Shown here piece after piece: positions 8,602-16,497 of a DNA stretch of 29,511 nucleotides. Below the pieces are notes generated by a model. It had not been told where the DNA came from and searched no databases. It worked only from the letters and a program-made list of their open reading frames with translations. How positions within the stretch are numbered: position 1 is the stretch's first letter; every line of letters begins with the position of its first letter. The DNA is taken from contig DAOVRZ010000073.1 in the NCBI GenBank assembly GCA_030627905.1, positions 1 to 29,511 on the forward strand, read 5' to 3'. Both the position numbers and the translations under genes were made by a program. Origin of the DNA: JAGMES01 sp023128035. Its GTDB lineage: Bacteria > Bacillota > Halanaerobiia > DY22613.

Positions 8602-11600
8602 TTATCCAATCTTTACTCCACCCAGTGTAGCCAACATTAGTGGTGCTTCAAAAATATTATTACCTTTCTTAGCCATTAACTCTAAGTTAATATCTGTTCT
8701 TACATTCAGATCATTTTCTACTAAAGCATTCAAAATATCTTGTCGAACATTTACTCTCTCTGAATCCATAATTGTATTCATCAATGTTTTAATCTGATCT
8801 TCTTGTGGGAATTGAGGTTTTGTAGATGCCTCAACATTTCCCCATGAAAACTCATGGTTGATCGGTGTAAATTTCAAAACACTTATGTCCATATCAGGAA
8901 TAGAATGATAATCAATAGGCTTAGGGATCAATACAATTCCAACGGGGACATTCTTAATCGTCTCTGCTCGTGGAGTAGTAACTATAGATCTTCCCCACAA
9001 TGCTTCCGGTACATTTTCTGTAATAACTGAGTAGTGCAGATGATCTTGTGGAATTTGTATCCATGACTGATCATATGTCTGTTTTTCTATAATAATGGAA
9101 TGGATAGAATCTAAAGTATATTTTTCTCCCATTGGTAAAATACCTAATTCGGTATTGGTATGTTCTAAAGAAATTGAATTTCCATTTACATAGATCGAAG
9201 TTGAAGGTAATACAGAATGTGAAATCAACATAAAATGTTCTGGCTTTATAATCCATCGAGTCACTTGATCCGAATCTTTCACTTCTTTTAAAAGCCCTTT
9301 TGCAATTCTCACATTACAGGCGATAAGTTTATCTTCCGATGAATTACATACATTTTTATTCTTCTTTTCTGGGTGTGGAAGGAAAGATTTTGAAAATTGA
9401 TTCCAGGTAAGAGGTTCTGGTTTTGAATTTTTCGCATCTCCAAATGATATTGTAAATGAGATAATATACCAGTGGATTTTAGCTTCCCCTGCAAATTCTG
9501 GTCCCCAGAGATGAACCGAAGCATCCAATTCTGTTGAAACTGTTTTATGTACACCCAAAAATTTTACTTTACAAAAAACACCAATACTGATAGCTACAGT
9601 AATATCGTAATGTAAAGGATTCCAAGACATTAAGAAATTAGCATGTACAGTAAACCAAGCTTTTAGATTTCCTTTATGAAAAGTTGCGTCCAATTCCCCT
9701 CCAGCCATAAGACATGATGGAGTTATAGCAAAATATCCACCACCTTTAATCTGTAAAACATCAGAAATCCGCCAATTTAACCCCAATCTCATTGTAGTTG
9801 GGTAGTGTGATGGCTTTTTAAAGTCTTTATGATACCCCCCTAAAGTCACAACAAAATCTCCCTCATGTTCCCCAGCAAACCAGGTATAGAAAGCAAATCC
9901 ACCTGTCAATTTACAATCCTTTGATAAGATATAAGAAGCAGGGGTTAATGCCGCTGAAACACCGATTAAGCCACTTTGAGGTGCAAAGTTAGCAACAAGA
10001 GCCATTTCTGCATAAAATACTGGATAGGGAACCTTTGTAGGAACACCAATTGAAGCAATTCCAATTAATGATACTTCAAAACTGGTTCCAAATAAAACAC
10101 TGACTAAGACAAATGCTTTGATAGTTTCAAAAGAAGAAAATTGTATTCCAGCAGCAAACCAATAATTACCTATAGAAGGATAAATATATTCACTCATTTC
10201 CTTCAAAACTTCACCTGGCTTTGATTCACTGGATATTCCTCCCTCTCCCAATACACCTGCCACAAGTGGAAACTCTCTGATCCGGTCAGCTCCCGGAATT
10301 TTAAGACCCCGATTGTAACCAAAACCAAGAGCAACTCCTGCAAGGTAAAAATAAGGAGGTCCACCCATAGGTGCAGAAATCATACCAAAAATAAATAATG
10401 AAGTTTCTTTAATACCATCATCGTTTTTCCGTTCAGCATAAGAACCCATGGCAGAAAGTGAATAACTCGAAACCCTAACCAATGCCATTCCATTATATTC
10501 GTTATATTCAGAATTATCTGTTTTTAAGAATCCACCACTAATCTCAACTGGCCCACCTTTAAAGGCAATACCCAAGCCCTGGAGTCCAATCCTAAAATCA
10601 GTAAGGTTTTTTAGTGAAATACTTAAACTTAACCCTTCTAAATCGATTGTTAGTCCCGCAGCTGATAAACCAGCATCTAAAAGAAAAACAACCTTCGAAC
10701 CTTGTAACCCAAGACCGATTCTCTTGAACTGAACAGGACCATATGTTCTCTGTACAGAAATCCACTTCGTCTTCCCATTCGTCTTCTCAGGTGAATCAGC
10801 TATGAGATTCATATCAAAATTTGTCGTATCTATACCTAATTGTAAATCAATCTCCTGGGTATAATCCATAAAATCCATAATTCCACCCAAGAATATTCCT
10901 TTTTGAAGCTGAAGCTTTTGAGAAGAATCAGGTTTATCAACATAGATACTGATAGGATTATTAGTAGGTGGTTTAGGGATAACAAAATCCTTAAATGAAG
11001 AAGATGAAGCAATGATTTTACATTCTCTAAGTTTGATACACTCTTTAGATTTAAATTCACCTCTAATAATCGGTAGATTGGTAAGATCAATCTCTTCATT
11101 GCCCAGCCCAAATACATATCCCCGGTTTTTATCATCATCATTCATTGAAACAAAAAATGCTCTACCATATGTTTTAGAAGTTGCAGTTAATATAAGTTTC
11201 CCTTCCTTGAAATCATATTCAAAAACTGCATCATTCAACTTAAGATCCAGACTTTCTGGTACTGATATTTCTAACCCAAACAATTTTGCAAAATCGTGGA
11301 TTCCAAGCTCTTCTCCACCTCGTTCTTTCCAATGAGCCAAAAATTTATTTTCTGTTGTACCAATTGTATATCTTAAAGTAAATGTAGATTTCCCTATAAC
11401 CAGTTTCCCTTCTACTGAACCAGTTATTGTACGTTTCTTTGTATCAGAATCTATTTTAGAGCCAATAGCGACTTTTCCAGTAACATTTTTTAAATCAATC
11501 CCGGAAGTTACTTTTTCAGAAGCAACCAATTCAGCTCCAAAAGAAAAAGATTTAGACGTTGTGTTAATACTAACTGATAGATTATATAGATCTACTTCTG

Positions 11601-11793
11601 GAGATTCTGAAGGCAATGTTACATTAAATTGTTTAAATAAGTCTATAACAAATGAAGAAAGATTTATCTTCTGTCCATCATCTATCTGTCCATTAAAGAC
11701 GAGTCCCCCTTCAGTTCCCGAGTATTTAGAAAATACATCAAAATCCACTCCAGCAAAGTGAACCTTCCCACTAATTTCTATAGAAGTACTCAT
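8602..11793 (-). CDS. DUF6603-type beta-rich protein (cassette gene 3)
   Basis: A 1063-aa protein with long runs of alternating polar and hydrophobic residues and many Gly, which predicts extended amphipathic beta structure. The central part (roughly 340-830), with GLGLQGSKVVFLLDAGLS, PPYFYLAGVALGFGYNRGL, FPLVAGVLG and YPVFYAEMALVANFAPQSG, matches what I remember of the DUF6603 family, found in bacteria and fungi and of unknown function. That name is from memory, not a search. The first ~280 residues carry shorter beta modules; the last ~230 look like a separate domain. No signal peptide is visible, so it is not an ordinary outer-membrane barrel despite the pattern. An AAAGGAG lies seven bases before the ATG. 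It follows the Nudix-fold gene by 19 bases. A scaffold, or a groove for hydrophobic ligands, is possible but unproven. Confidence 0.85.
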   Translation of the reverse strand: MSTSIEISGKVHFAGVDFDVFSKYSGTEGGLVFNGQIDDGQKINLSSFVIDLFKQFNVTLPSESPEVDLYNLSVSINTTSKSFSFGAELVASEKVTSGIDLKNVTGKVAIGSKIDSDTKKRTITGSVEGKLVIGKSTFTLRYTIGTTENKFLAHWKERGGEELGIHDFAKLFGLEISVPESLDLKLNDAVFEYDFKEGKLILTATSKTYGRAFFVSMNDDDKNRGYVFGLGNEEIDLTNLPIIRGEFKSKECIKLRECKIIASSSSFKDFVIPKPPTNNPISIYVDKPDSSQKLQLQKGIFLGGIMDFMDYTQEIDLQLGIDTTNFDMNLIADSPEKTNGKTKWISVQRTYGPVQFKRIGLGLQGSKVVFLLDAGLSAAGLTIDLEGLSLSISLKNLTDFRIGLQGLGIAFKGGPVEISGGFLKTDNSEYNEYNGMALVRVSSYSLSAMGSYAERKNDDGIKETSLFIFGMISAPMGGPPYFYLAGVALGFGYNRGLKIPGADRIREFPLVAGVLGEGGISSESKPGEVLKEMSEYIYPSIGNYWFAAGIQFSSFETIKAFVLVSVLFGTSFEVSLIGIASIGVPTKVPYPVFYAEMALVANFAPQSGLIGVSAALTPASYILSKDCKLTGGFAFYTWFAGEHEGDFVVTLGGYHKDFKKPSHYPTTMRLGLNWRISDVLQIKGGGYFAITPSCLMAGGELDATFHKGNLKAWFTVHANFLMSWNPLHYDITVAISIGVFCKVKFLGVHKTVSTELDASVHLWGPEFAGEAKIHWYIISFTISFGDAKNSKPEPLTWNQFSKSFLPHPEKKNKNVCNSSEDKLIACNVRIAKGLLKEVKDSDQVTRWIIKPEHFMLISHSVLPSTSIYVNGNSISLEHTNTELGILPMGEKYTLDSIHSIIIEKQTYDQSWIQIPQDHLHYSVITENVPEALWGRSIVTTPRAETIKNVPVGIVLIPKPIDYHSIPDMDISVLKFTPINHEFSWGNVEASTKPQFPQEDQIKTLMNTIMDSERVNVRQDILNALVENDLNVRTDINLELMAKKGNNIFEAPLMLATLGGVKIG

Positions 11794-11812
11794 ATATTTA
11801 ACTCCTTTGACC

Positions 11813-12334
11813 TTAATCTCCGCTCAGTGACATTACCAACACGAGCCCTACAATAGTTTTCTCATCTTTTAATTCAAAAGAACTTAGCATAGTATCTATT
11901 TCTTTCAGTGTAAATAGATTAACACTATCTCCAGGCACTTCAGAATCCAGTATTACATCCTTTGCCCAAAATATTTGAAAAATCTTATCTTTTCGCACAG
12001 AATCCGAATAACATAGAGCGATTTCCTTTACTGATGTGGCTAAATAACCTGTTTCATCTTTTAATATTCTTTTAGCAGCTAATGCAGGTTCTTCCCCTGA
12101 TTGTAAATTATCAGATGGAATCTCTAATCCTTCATTACTTTTCTGATCTTGCTTCTGAATCAACAGAACTTGATCTTTAGAAGTAAGAGCAACTACAGCT
12201 ACTCCCTTAATGGGAGCAATATCTTCTTGAGTATCTTTAATTTCAATTGAAAATTCTCCTTGATCAACAAGGAGGTTCTTAACTGTTTCTCTATACATTT
12301 CTTTTAACTTAAACCCATTTTTATGAATATCCAT
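11813..12334 (-). CDS. Nudix-fold protein with degenerate Nudix box (cassette gene 2)
   Basis: A 173-aa protein resembling ADP-ribose pyrophosphatase-type Nudix hydrolases: strand IKGVAVVAL, then QVLLIQKQ, then a Nudix-box-like segment at residues 75-97. Measured against GX5EX7REUXEEXGU, the box keeps Glu81, Arg89, Glu94 and Gly96. The first Gly is Asp75, the Glu after Arg is Ile90, and the next Glu is Asp93. In active members these acidic residues bind the catalytic metal, so hydrolysis is probably lost or weakened and the fold may serve binding or structure. A GAAAGGTG precedes the ATG. The gene is separated from the first cassette gene by 142 bases that hold a long hairpin, and from the DUF6603 gene by 19 bases. 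A divergent but active enzyme remains possible. Confidence 0.8.
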   Translation of the reverse strand: MDIHKNGFKLKEMYRETVKNLLVDQGEFSIEIKDTQEDIAPIKGVAVVALTSKDQVLLIQKQDQKSNEGLEIPSDNLQSGEEPALAAKRILKDETGYLATSVKEIALCYSDSVRKDKIFQIFWAKDVILDSEVPGDSVNLFTLKEIDTMLSSFELKDEKTIVGLVLVMSLSGD

Positions 12335-12367
12335 ATAATTTCACCTTTCTGGTTTAATGTACACCAC

Positions 12368-12451
12368 TTAAAATCACCAAAAACATTACAGTTTAATCGT
12401 TGAGAATTCTTTCTAAGCTCAAAATTAAAAGAATGTTTTTGGTGATCTTAA
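12368..12451 (-). promoter_or_regulatory. long intergenic hairpin after the first cassette gene
   Basis: ATCACCAAAAACATT (12373-12387) pairs perfectly with 12432-12446, is extended outward by four more pairs, and continues inward through TTTAAT/ATTAAA and TTGAG/CTCAA to a 13-base loop. The single outer mismatch (12372 against 12447) is a G-U pair on the minus strand and A-C on the plus strand, so the structure suits the cassette transcript. Only a short U-run follows, so it is not a classical terminator. It may protect the first message from decay or end part of the transcription. Confidence 0.7.
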
Positions 12452-12476
12452 AATTTATTTATTATGTAGTGATGGT

Positions 12477-12884
12477 TTAATCTTTTGTTTTTTCAAAATT
12501 TAGTTTAACTGTACTAAGTGCAATTCCAGGTAACAAATTCCATGGTTCGGTATTCCACTCACTATTAGCGTCTGCAGCTTTCTTTCCGATTTCTACATTT
12601 ATTTTAAAATCTTCTTGAGAATATTTTAACTCATCTACCTTAATTTGTACTTTTAATAGATCTTCTAAAGTTTTCTCAATACTTTTATCTATCCCCAAAG
12701 TGGTACATGCCCACTCCAAAAATTCCGGAATATCAAGAACCAATTCTTCACCTGGTTTTGGATTATAAGCAAAAGTAAATGATTTGCCCTCTTGTGGTGG
12801 GTATTCTGCATGAAGGGGGATAGTTACCTCTTTTCCTTTAGACCCGATCAATAAACTCGCATCAATTGTTGCTTTTGCAGTCAT
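12477..12884 (-). CDS. small conserved protein heading the cassette (gene 1)
   Basis: A 135-aa acidic protein with a very good ribosome binding site (TAAGGAGAGG, six bases before the ATG). By eye, its order of elements (a Gly-rich strand pair, then an acidic helix-like segment DIPEFLEWACTTLGI, then VDELKYSQEDFKINVEI) parallels the N-terminal ~90 residues of the 1063-aa DUF6603-type protein (INLSSFVIDLFKQFNVTLP, then VDLYNLSVSINTTSKSFSF). It may be a free-standing copy of that module. It has no membrane segment or signal peptide. As the promoter-proximal gene, followed by a long hairpin, it is the likeliest abundant product of the operon. Function unknown. Confidence 0.8.
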   Translation of the reverse strand: MTAKATIDASLLIGSKGKEVTIPLHAEYPPQEGKSFTFAYNPKPGEELVLDIPEFLEWACTTLGIDKSIEKTLEDLLKVQIKVDELKYSQEDFKINVEIGKKAADANSEWNTEPWNLLPGIALSTVKLNFEKTKD

Positions 12885-12941
12885 TTTTATCCTCTCCTTA
12901 ATATTATTAATTTAGCATTTATTACTTACCTTGAACCAATC

Positions 12942-12976
12942 TAGTTATATACTTATATATAGCAAGTATATAACTA
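12942..12976. promoter_or_regulatory. 13-bp-arm palindrome in the cassette leader (operator or hairpin)
   Basis: TAGTTATATACTT at 12942-12954 is the exact reverse complement of 12964-12976, with nine bases between. It lies just downstream of the predicted promoter and about 58 bases before the first start codon, in the range where a repressor would block transcription. It could also fold in the mRNA leader. No regulator gene is adjacent. Confidence 0.6.
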
Positions 12977-12993
12977 AACGATATATCATTACC

Positions 12994-13022
12994 ATGTTAC
13001 CATAATTTATTTTTTTTGTCAA
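12994..13022 (-). promoter_or_regulatory. predicted sigma-70-type promoter of the seven-gene cassette
   Basis: On the minus strand a consensus TTGACA (-35) at 13017-13022 is followed after 17 bases by TAACAT (-10, four of six consensus bases) at 12994-12999. The spacer begins with an A-run. Predicted transcription start is near 12987, about 100 bases before the first ATG. Confidence 0.55.
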
Positions 13023-13212
13023 TACACATACTGTATAATACATGTTTTTTGTATTTTATTCAAAACCGTTCAGCACTACATTTATGTAGAATAAACCATG
13101 AATATTTGAATCCACTATTCACCAATCTCCATTTTTTGTCACATTTGATTCTATACTAATTCTCCCCATTCCTCAAAGCCATTCGACCCCAGAAAAGTAT
13201 AATTTCCTATAC

Positions 13213-13242
13213 AAAAAAAATACCCTGATATCAGGGTATTTT
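13213..13242 (-). terminator. rho-independent terminator of the oad operon
   Basis: A 26-base perfect palindrome (13217-13242) with a CCCTGA/TCAGGG core lies nine bases after the oadA stop codon. On the minus strand it is followed by a run of eight U. Confidence 0.88.
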
Positions 13243-13250
13243 CTAAATCC

Positions 13251-14582
13251 TTATCCATTTCTTTTCTTCAAAAATGCCTCAGCAGATTTAGGGAAGAGAA
13301 TATATGAAAGAATATCTTCCTCGCTTTTAGCTAAGTTTCCAATCTCTTTAGCTTTTTCGTCATACATTGGTTCAAGGAGATCTGCTGGTCGGCAAGTAAT
13401 AGGTTCTTCATCGCCTATGATCTCTTTTCTAAACTCTAGAGATATAGTGCCAGGTGCAGTACCATAAAGTCCTCTAAGATAATCTTTTATCTCTTTTGAC
13501 TTAACCTTATATCGCTCACCAGTTGCCACATTAAATACTGCTTGAGTTCCAACAATCTGGCTCATTGGTGTAACCAAAGATGGGTATCCCAATTCTTCGC
13601 GAATCTTTGGAACCTCTTTTAAAACTTGAGGGAATTTGTCGAGCATCTTTTGTTGACGTAATGCATTTCTCAAATTAGAAAGCATTCCTCCTGGGATTTG
13701 ATAAACCAATACCTCTGGGTCAATACCGCTAACCGCAACAAACTCTTCTCTCTTTTTCTTAACATCCTTAAAATGATGATTTAATCTTGAAACTTCTTTT
13801 AGATCAATTCCTGTATTGAATTCAGTTTCTGCTAAAATTGCAACCATAGTTTCTGTAGCAGGTTGAGATGTACTTAAAGCAAAACTAGATAGAGCAGTAT
13901 CGATAATATCCACGCCTGCCTCAATTGCCTTCATATATGTAACAGCAGCCAAACCACTTGTATAATGACAGTGAAGTTGAAGTGGAATATCTATCTCTTC
14001 TTTGATCTTGCTAACTAACTCATAAGCCACCATAGGTGTTAAAAGTCCAGCCATATCTTTGATACAAATAGAGTCAACTCCCATATCTTTTAATTGATGA
14101 GCTAATTTTAAGTACATTGGAATATCATGAACAGGGCTAGTCGTATAAACAATACAACCTTGAGCATGGGCTCCAGCCTTCTTGGTAGCTTTTACAGCGA
14201 CTTCGATATTACGCAAATCATTTAAAGCATCAAAGATGCGGATAATATCAATTCCATTCTCCACAGATTTCTGAACAAAACGTTCAACAACATCATCTGG
14301 ATAATGATGATAACCTAAGATATTTTGACCACGTAAAAACATCTGTAAAGGGGTCTTTTTAATAACTTTCTTTAAAGAACGAAGTCTTTCCCATGGATCT
14401 TCATCTAAAAATCTCAAACAAGTATCAAAAGTAGCTCCGCCCCATACTTCTAAAGAAGCGTAACCTACTTGGTCTAATTCAGCTGCAACGGGAAGCATAT
14501 CTTCTGTTCTCATACGAGTTGCCATCAAAGATTGATGTCCATCTCTAAGTACTGTTTCAGTTATCTTAACTTGTCTTGTCAT
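13251..14582 (-). CDS. oadA: oxaloacetate decarboxylase alpha / carboxyltransferase subunit
   Basis: A 443-aa cytoplasmic subunit that moves the carboxyl group from oxaloacetate to biotin, releasing pyruvate. The TIM-barrel carboxyltransferase domain shows RDGHQSL (13-19), FLRGQNILGY (82-91), the catalytic-lysine motif CIKDMAGLL with Lys175, and metal-binding LHCHYTSG (His204, His206); the conserved C-terminal carboxylase domain follows (YQIPGGMLSNLRN). There is no C-terminal biotin domain. Biotin is carried by the separate 116-aa protein two genes upstream, so this is the split form. The ATG at 14582 has AGAGGTGAT upstream; the GTG at 14585 is less likely. The same sequence could be called subunit B of pyruvate carboxylase, but the oadB and oadG neighbours favour a Na+ pump. 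It ends the operon. Confidence 0.93.
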   Translation of the reverse strand: MTRQVKITETVLRDGHQSLMATRMRTEDMLPVAAELDQVGYASLEVWGGATFDTCLRFLDEDPWERLRSLKKVIKKTPLQMFLRGQNILGYHHYPDDVVERFVQKSVENGIDIIRIFDALNDLRNIEVAVKATKKAGAHAQGCIVYTTSPVHDIPMYLKLAHQLKDMGVDSICIKDMAGLLTPMVAYELVSKIKEEIDIPLQLHCHYTSGLAAVTYMKAIEAGVDIIDTALSSFALSTSQPATETMVAILAETEFNTGIDLKEVSRLNHHFKDVKKKREEFVAVSGIDPEVLVYQIPGGMLSNLRNALRQQKMLDKFPQVLKEVPKIREELGYPSLVTPMSQIVGTQAVFNVATGERYKVKSKEIKDYLRGLYGTAPGTISLEFRKEIIGDEEPITCRPADLLEPMYDEKAKEIGNLAKSEEDILSYILFPKSAEAFLKKRNG

Positions 14583-14604
14583 CACATATCACCTCTTTCG
14601 ATTA

Positions 14605-15732
14605 CTAACCTATAAGAGCAAGCAAACAACCAGCGGCTATAGCTGAACCAATTACACCTGCAACATTAGGTCCCATAGCATGCATCAACAAGAAATTCCC
14701 AGGATCAGCCTTTTGACCTTCTTTTTGTACAACCCGTGCTGCCATTGGTACAGCAGAAACCCCAGCGGCACCAATCAGAGGATTGACTTCACCTTTTGAA
14801 ATAACTTTCAATAATTTACCAAAGAGAACTCCCGTAGCTGTTCCAATTGAAAATGCTACTAATCCTAAAACAATGATTTTAATAGTCTGTAAACTCAAAA
14901 AAGTTTCTGAATTTGCAGTAGCACCAACAGTAAGACCTAGAAAAATGGTTACTATATTTGTTAATTCATTTTGCGCGGTTTTTGCCAGACGATCAACCAC
15001 ACCACTTTCCCTTAAAAGATTACCAAACATCAAAAATCCTAAGAGAGCACCCGCTGAAGGAAGCAAGAAGAGTCCAAAGAGAGTAATAATAAGCGCAAAG
15101 AGAACCTTCTCTTTTTTACTCACTGTACGAAGCTGTTTCATCTTAATCTTTCTCTCTTCTTCAGTGGTTAATAAACGCATAATTGGCGGTTGAATGATCG
15201 GAACCAAAGCCATATAAGAATAAGCTGCAACTGCAATCGGAGCTAATAGATGTGGAGCCAGCTTACTTGTTAAAAATATAGCAGTAGGTCCATCTGCACC
15301 ACCAATAATCCCAGTAGCAGCGGCTTCTGGTAAAGTAAAACCTAATAGTACAGCACCGATAAAAGTTATAAAGATTCCAACTTGCGCTGCTGCGCCTAAA
15401 AGAATACTTTTTGGATTAGCAATCAATGGGCCAAAATCTGTCATTGCACCCACACCCATAAAAATTAACGATGGATAAATTCCAAGTTTTACACCTTGAT
15501 ATAAGTAATATAATAATCCGCCTTCTTTCATTAAAAAAGTTAACGGAATATTAGCTAATAACATACCAAAGCCAATTGGTAAAAGTAATAATGGCTCATA
15601 CTTCTTTTCGATTGCCAAATAAATTAAAATAAGGGCAATCATTACCATAAACAATTGTTTAAAATCTACATTTACAAAGCCAGTACTATTTAATAATGAT
15701 ATTAATTTTTCACCTATCATAATCTCACCCAT
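14605..15732 (-). CDS. oadB: Na+-transporting decarboxylase beta subunit
   Basis: A 375-aa, very hydrophobic membrane subunit that decarboxylates carboxybiotin and couples this to Na+ export. Repeated membrane segments run from residue 25 to the end. The family hallmark GGADGPTAIF is at 144-153; its Asp147 corresponds to the aspartate implicated in Na+ transport in characterised pumps. Other conserved stretches are FMGVGAMTDFGPL near 91 and GPNVAGVIGSAIAAG at the C-terminus. It lies three bases after the biotin-carrier gene and 22 before oadA. The ATG at 15732 is used; a second ATG four codons in has a better spaced GGTGAG and may be the real start. Confidence 0.94.
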   Translation of the reverse strand: MGEIMIGEKLISLLNSTGFVNVDFKQLFMVMIALILIYLAIEKKYEPLLLLPIGFGMLLANIPLTFLMKEGGLLYYLYQGVKLGIYPSLIFMGVGAMTDFGPLIANPKSILLGAAAQVGIFITFIGAVLLGFTLPEAAATGIIGGADGPTAIFLTSKLAPHLLAPIAVAAYSYMALVPIIQPPIMRLLTTEEERKIKMKQLRTVSKKEKVLFALIITLFGLFLLPSAGALLGFLMFGNLLRESGVVDRLAKTAQNELTNIVTIFLGLTVGATANSETFLSLQTIKIIVLGLVAFSIGTATGVLFGKLLKVISKGEVNPLIGAAGVSAVPMAARVVQKEGQKADPGNFLLMHAMGPNVAGVIGSAIAAGCLLALIG

Positions 15733-15735
15733 TCC

Positions 15736-16086
15736 CTATTGTTTCTCAATAATAAGTAAAGTTTCTCCCAATTCAACACTTGCTCCTTCATTTATCAGGA
15801 TACTTAAAACCTTACCATTGAATGGTGCAGATATTTCATTTTCCAATTTTAATGCTTCAAGAAGTAATAATACATCACCAGCTTTAACTTGATCTCCTAC
15901 TTTAACATTAACCTTTAAGATCGTTCCACCTAAAGGTGCTTCAATCTTTTCACCATCTACTTGTTTAGAGGATACTTGAGGTTCTATTTCAGATTTTGAT
16001 TCAACTTGAGTTTGACCTTCTTCCTCAATTAGACGAATCTGAACAATATATTCTTCTTGATCTACTTTTACATGGTATTTTTTCAT
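15736..16086 (-). CDS. biotin carboxyl carrier subunit of the decarboxylase
   Basis: A 116-aa protein. Residues 1-48 are a variable, Glu/Gln-rich linker, and 49-116 form a biotinyl domain (APLGGTILKVNVKVGDQV, then APFNGKVLSILINEGASV). The acceptor lysine is Lys80 in EALKLE. The usual EAMKME methionines on both sides of the lysine are both Leu here, an uncommon variant that keeps the hydrophobic shape. It shuttles the carboxyl group from OadA to OadB. A GAAAGGAG precedes the ATG; the gene sits 15 bases after oadG and three before oadB. Confidence 0.92.
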   Translation of the reverse strand: MKKYHVKVDQEEYIVQIRLIEEEGQTQVESKSEIEPQVSSKQVDGEKIEAPLGGTILKVNVKVGDQVKAGDVLLLLEALKLENEISAPFNGKVLSILINEGASVELGETLLIIEKQ

Positions 16087-16101
16087 TATAAGCTCTCCTT
16101 T

Positions 16102-16338
16102 CTATTTTACACGGGAAATTTTAATTTCAGCAATTTGATCTCCAAATTCTTCATGGAATGCAGTTATAATCGCAGCTACTTTTTTTCTGTCATTTGAAGT
16201 TGATCTGGTTTCCCTAATTGCACTCTTTTGAAAATAACTGCCCATTAGTTGAATTAGGAAGCAAAAAACTAAAAGACTAGCAAAAACAATACCAATACAT
16301 ATAATTGATATTTGTATTGCTTCACTTAGAACGGTCAT
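16102..16338 (-). CDS. oadG: OadG-family small membrane subunit
   Basis: A 78-aa protein with a single membrane helix near residues 8-31 and a charged cytoplasmic tail (SAIRETRSTSNDRKK), ending in a short beta-like segment, IAEIKISRV. This is the layout of OadG/gamma subunits, which hold the decarboxylase complex together and bind metal. It has no obvious His-rich tail of the kind seen in enterobacterial OadG. It opens the operon behind a strong GGGGGAGG site 10 bases before the ATG. Confidence 0.82.
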   Translation of the reverse strand: MTVLSEAIQISIICIGIVFASLLVFCFLIQLMGSYFQKSAIRETRSTSNDRKKVAAIITAFHEEFGDQIAEIKISRVK

Positions 16339-16380
16339 TTTGTAGACCTCCCCCCCTTTATTACATTGTGAAAATAAACA

Positions 16381-16492
16381 TTTAACGACATTTCAGAAGG
16401 CGACTTCCCCCTCCTCTATAGATGGAGGTGGAAGTATTTGAATAATCTCTAAACTTCTGTGGAGGTTTAAATCTACTTCTGAAGTCGTTAAA
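16381..16492 (+). repeat. 112-base imperfect palindrome with two inner hairpins
   Basis: The ends pair over 17 positions: TTTAACGAC plus TTCAGAAG (16381-16399, two-base bulge) with 16476-16492. Inside are two hairpins: CTTCC-C-CCTCC with GGAGG-T-GGAAG (16404-16434), and AAACTTC with GAGGTTT around a TGTG loop (16451-16468). The second stem has a U-G pair on the plus strand that would be A-C on the minus strand, which mildly favours a plus-strand RNA. The layout is that of a three-way-junction RNA or of a small palindromic mobile element related to IS200/IS605 ends. Confidence 0.6.
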
Positions 16493-16497
16493 CTTAA

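Larger units (their letters stand above)
12885..13250. other. intergenic region: cassette promoter and oad terminator
   Basis: About 366 bases without a gene. The right end holds the terminator of the oad operon (13213-13242). The left part holds the cassette's ribosome binding site, leader palindrome and promoter. Between about 13025 and 13205 I see only AT-rich sequence with no clear motif or open frame. Confidence 0.7.

Noticed and set aside
679..12884. Contractile injection system or prophage tail cluster
   Set aside because: I see no sheath, tube, baseplate, spike or AAA ATPase gene. Large unknown proteins and a Kelch protein do not establish one.
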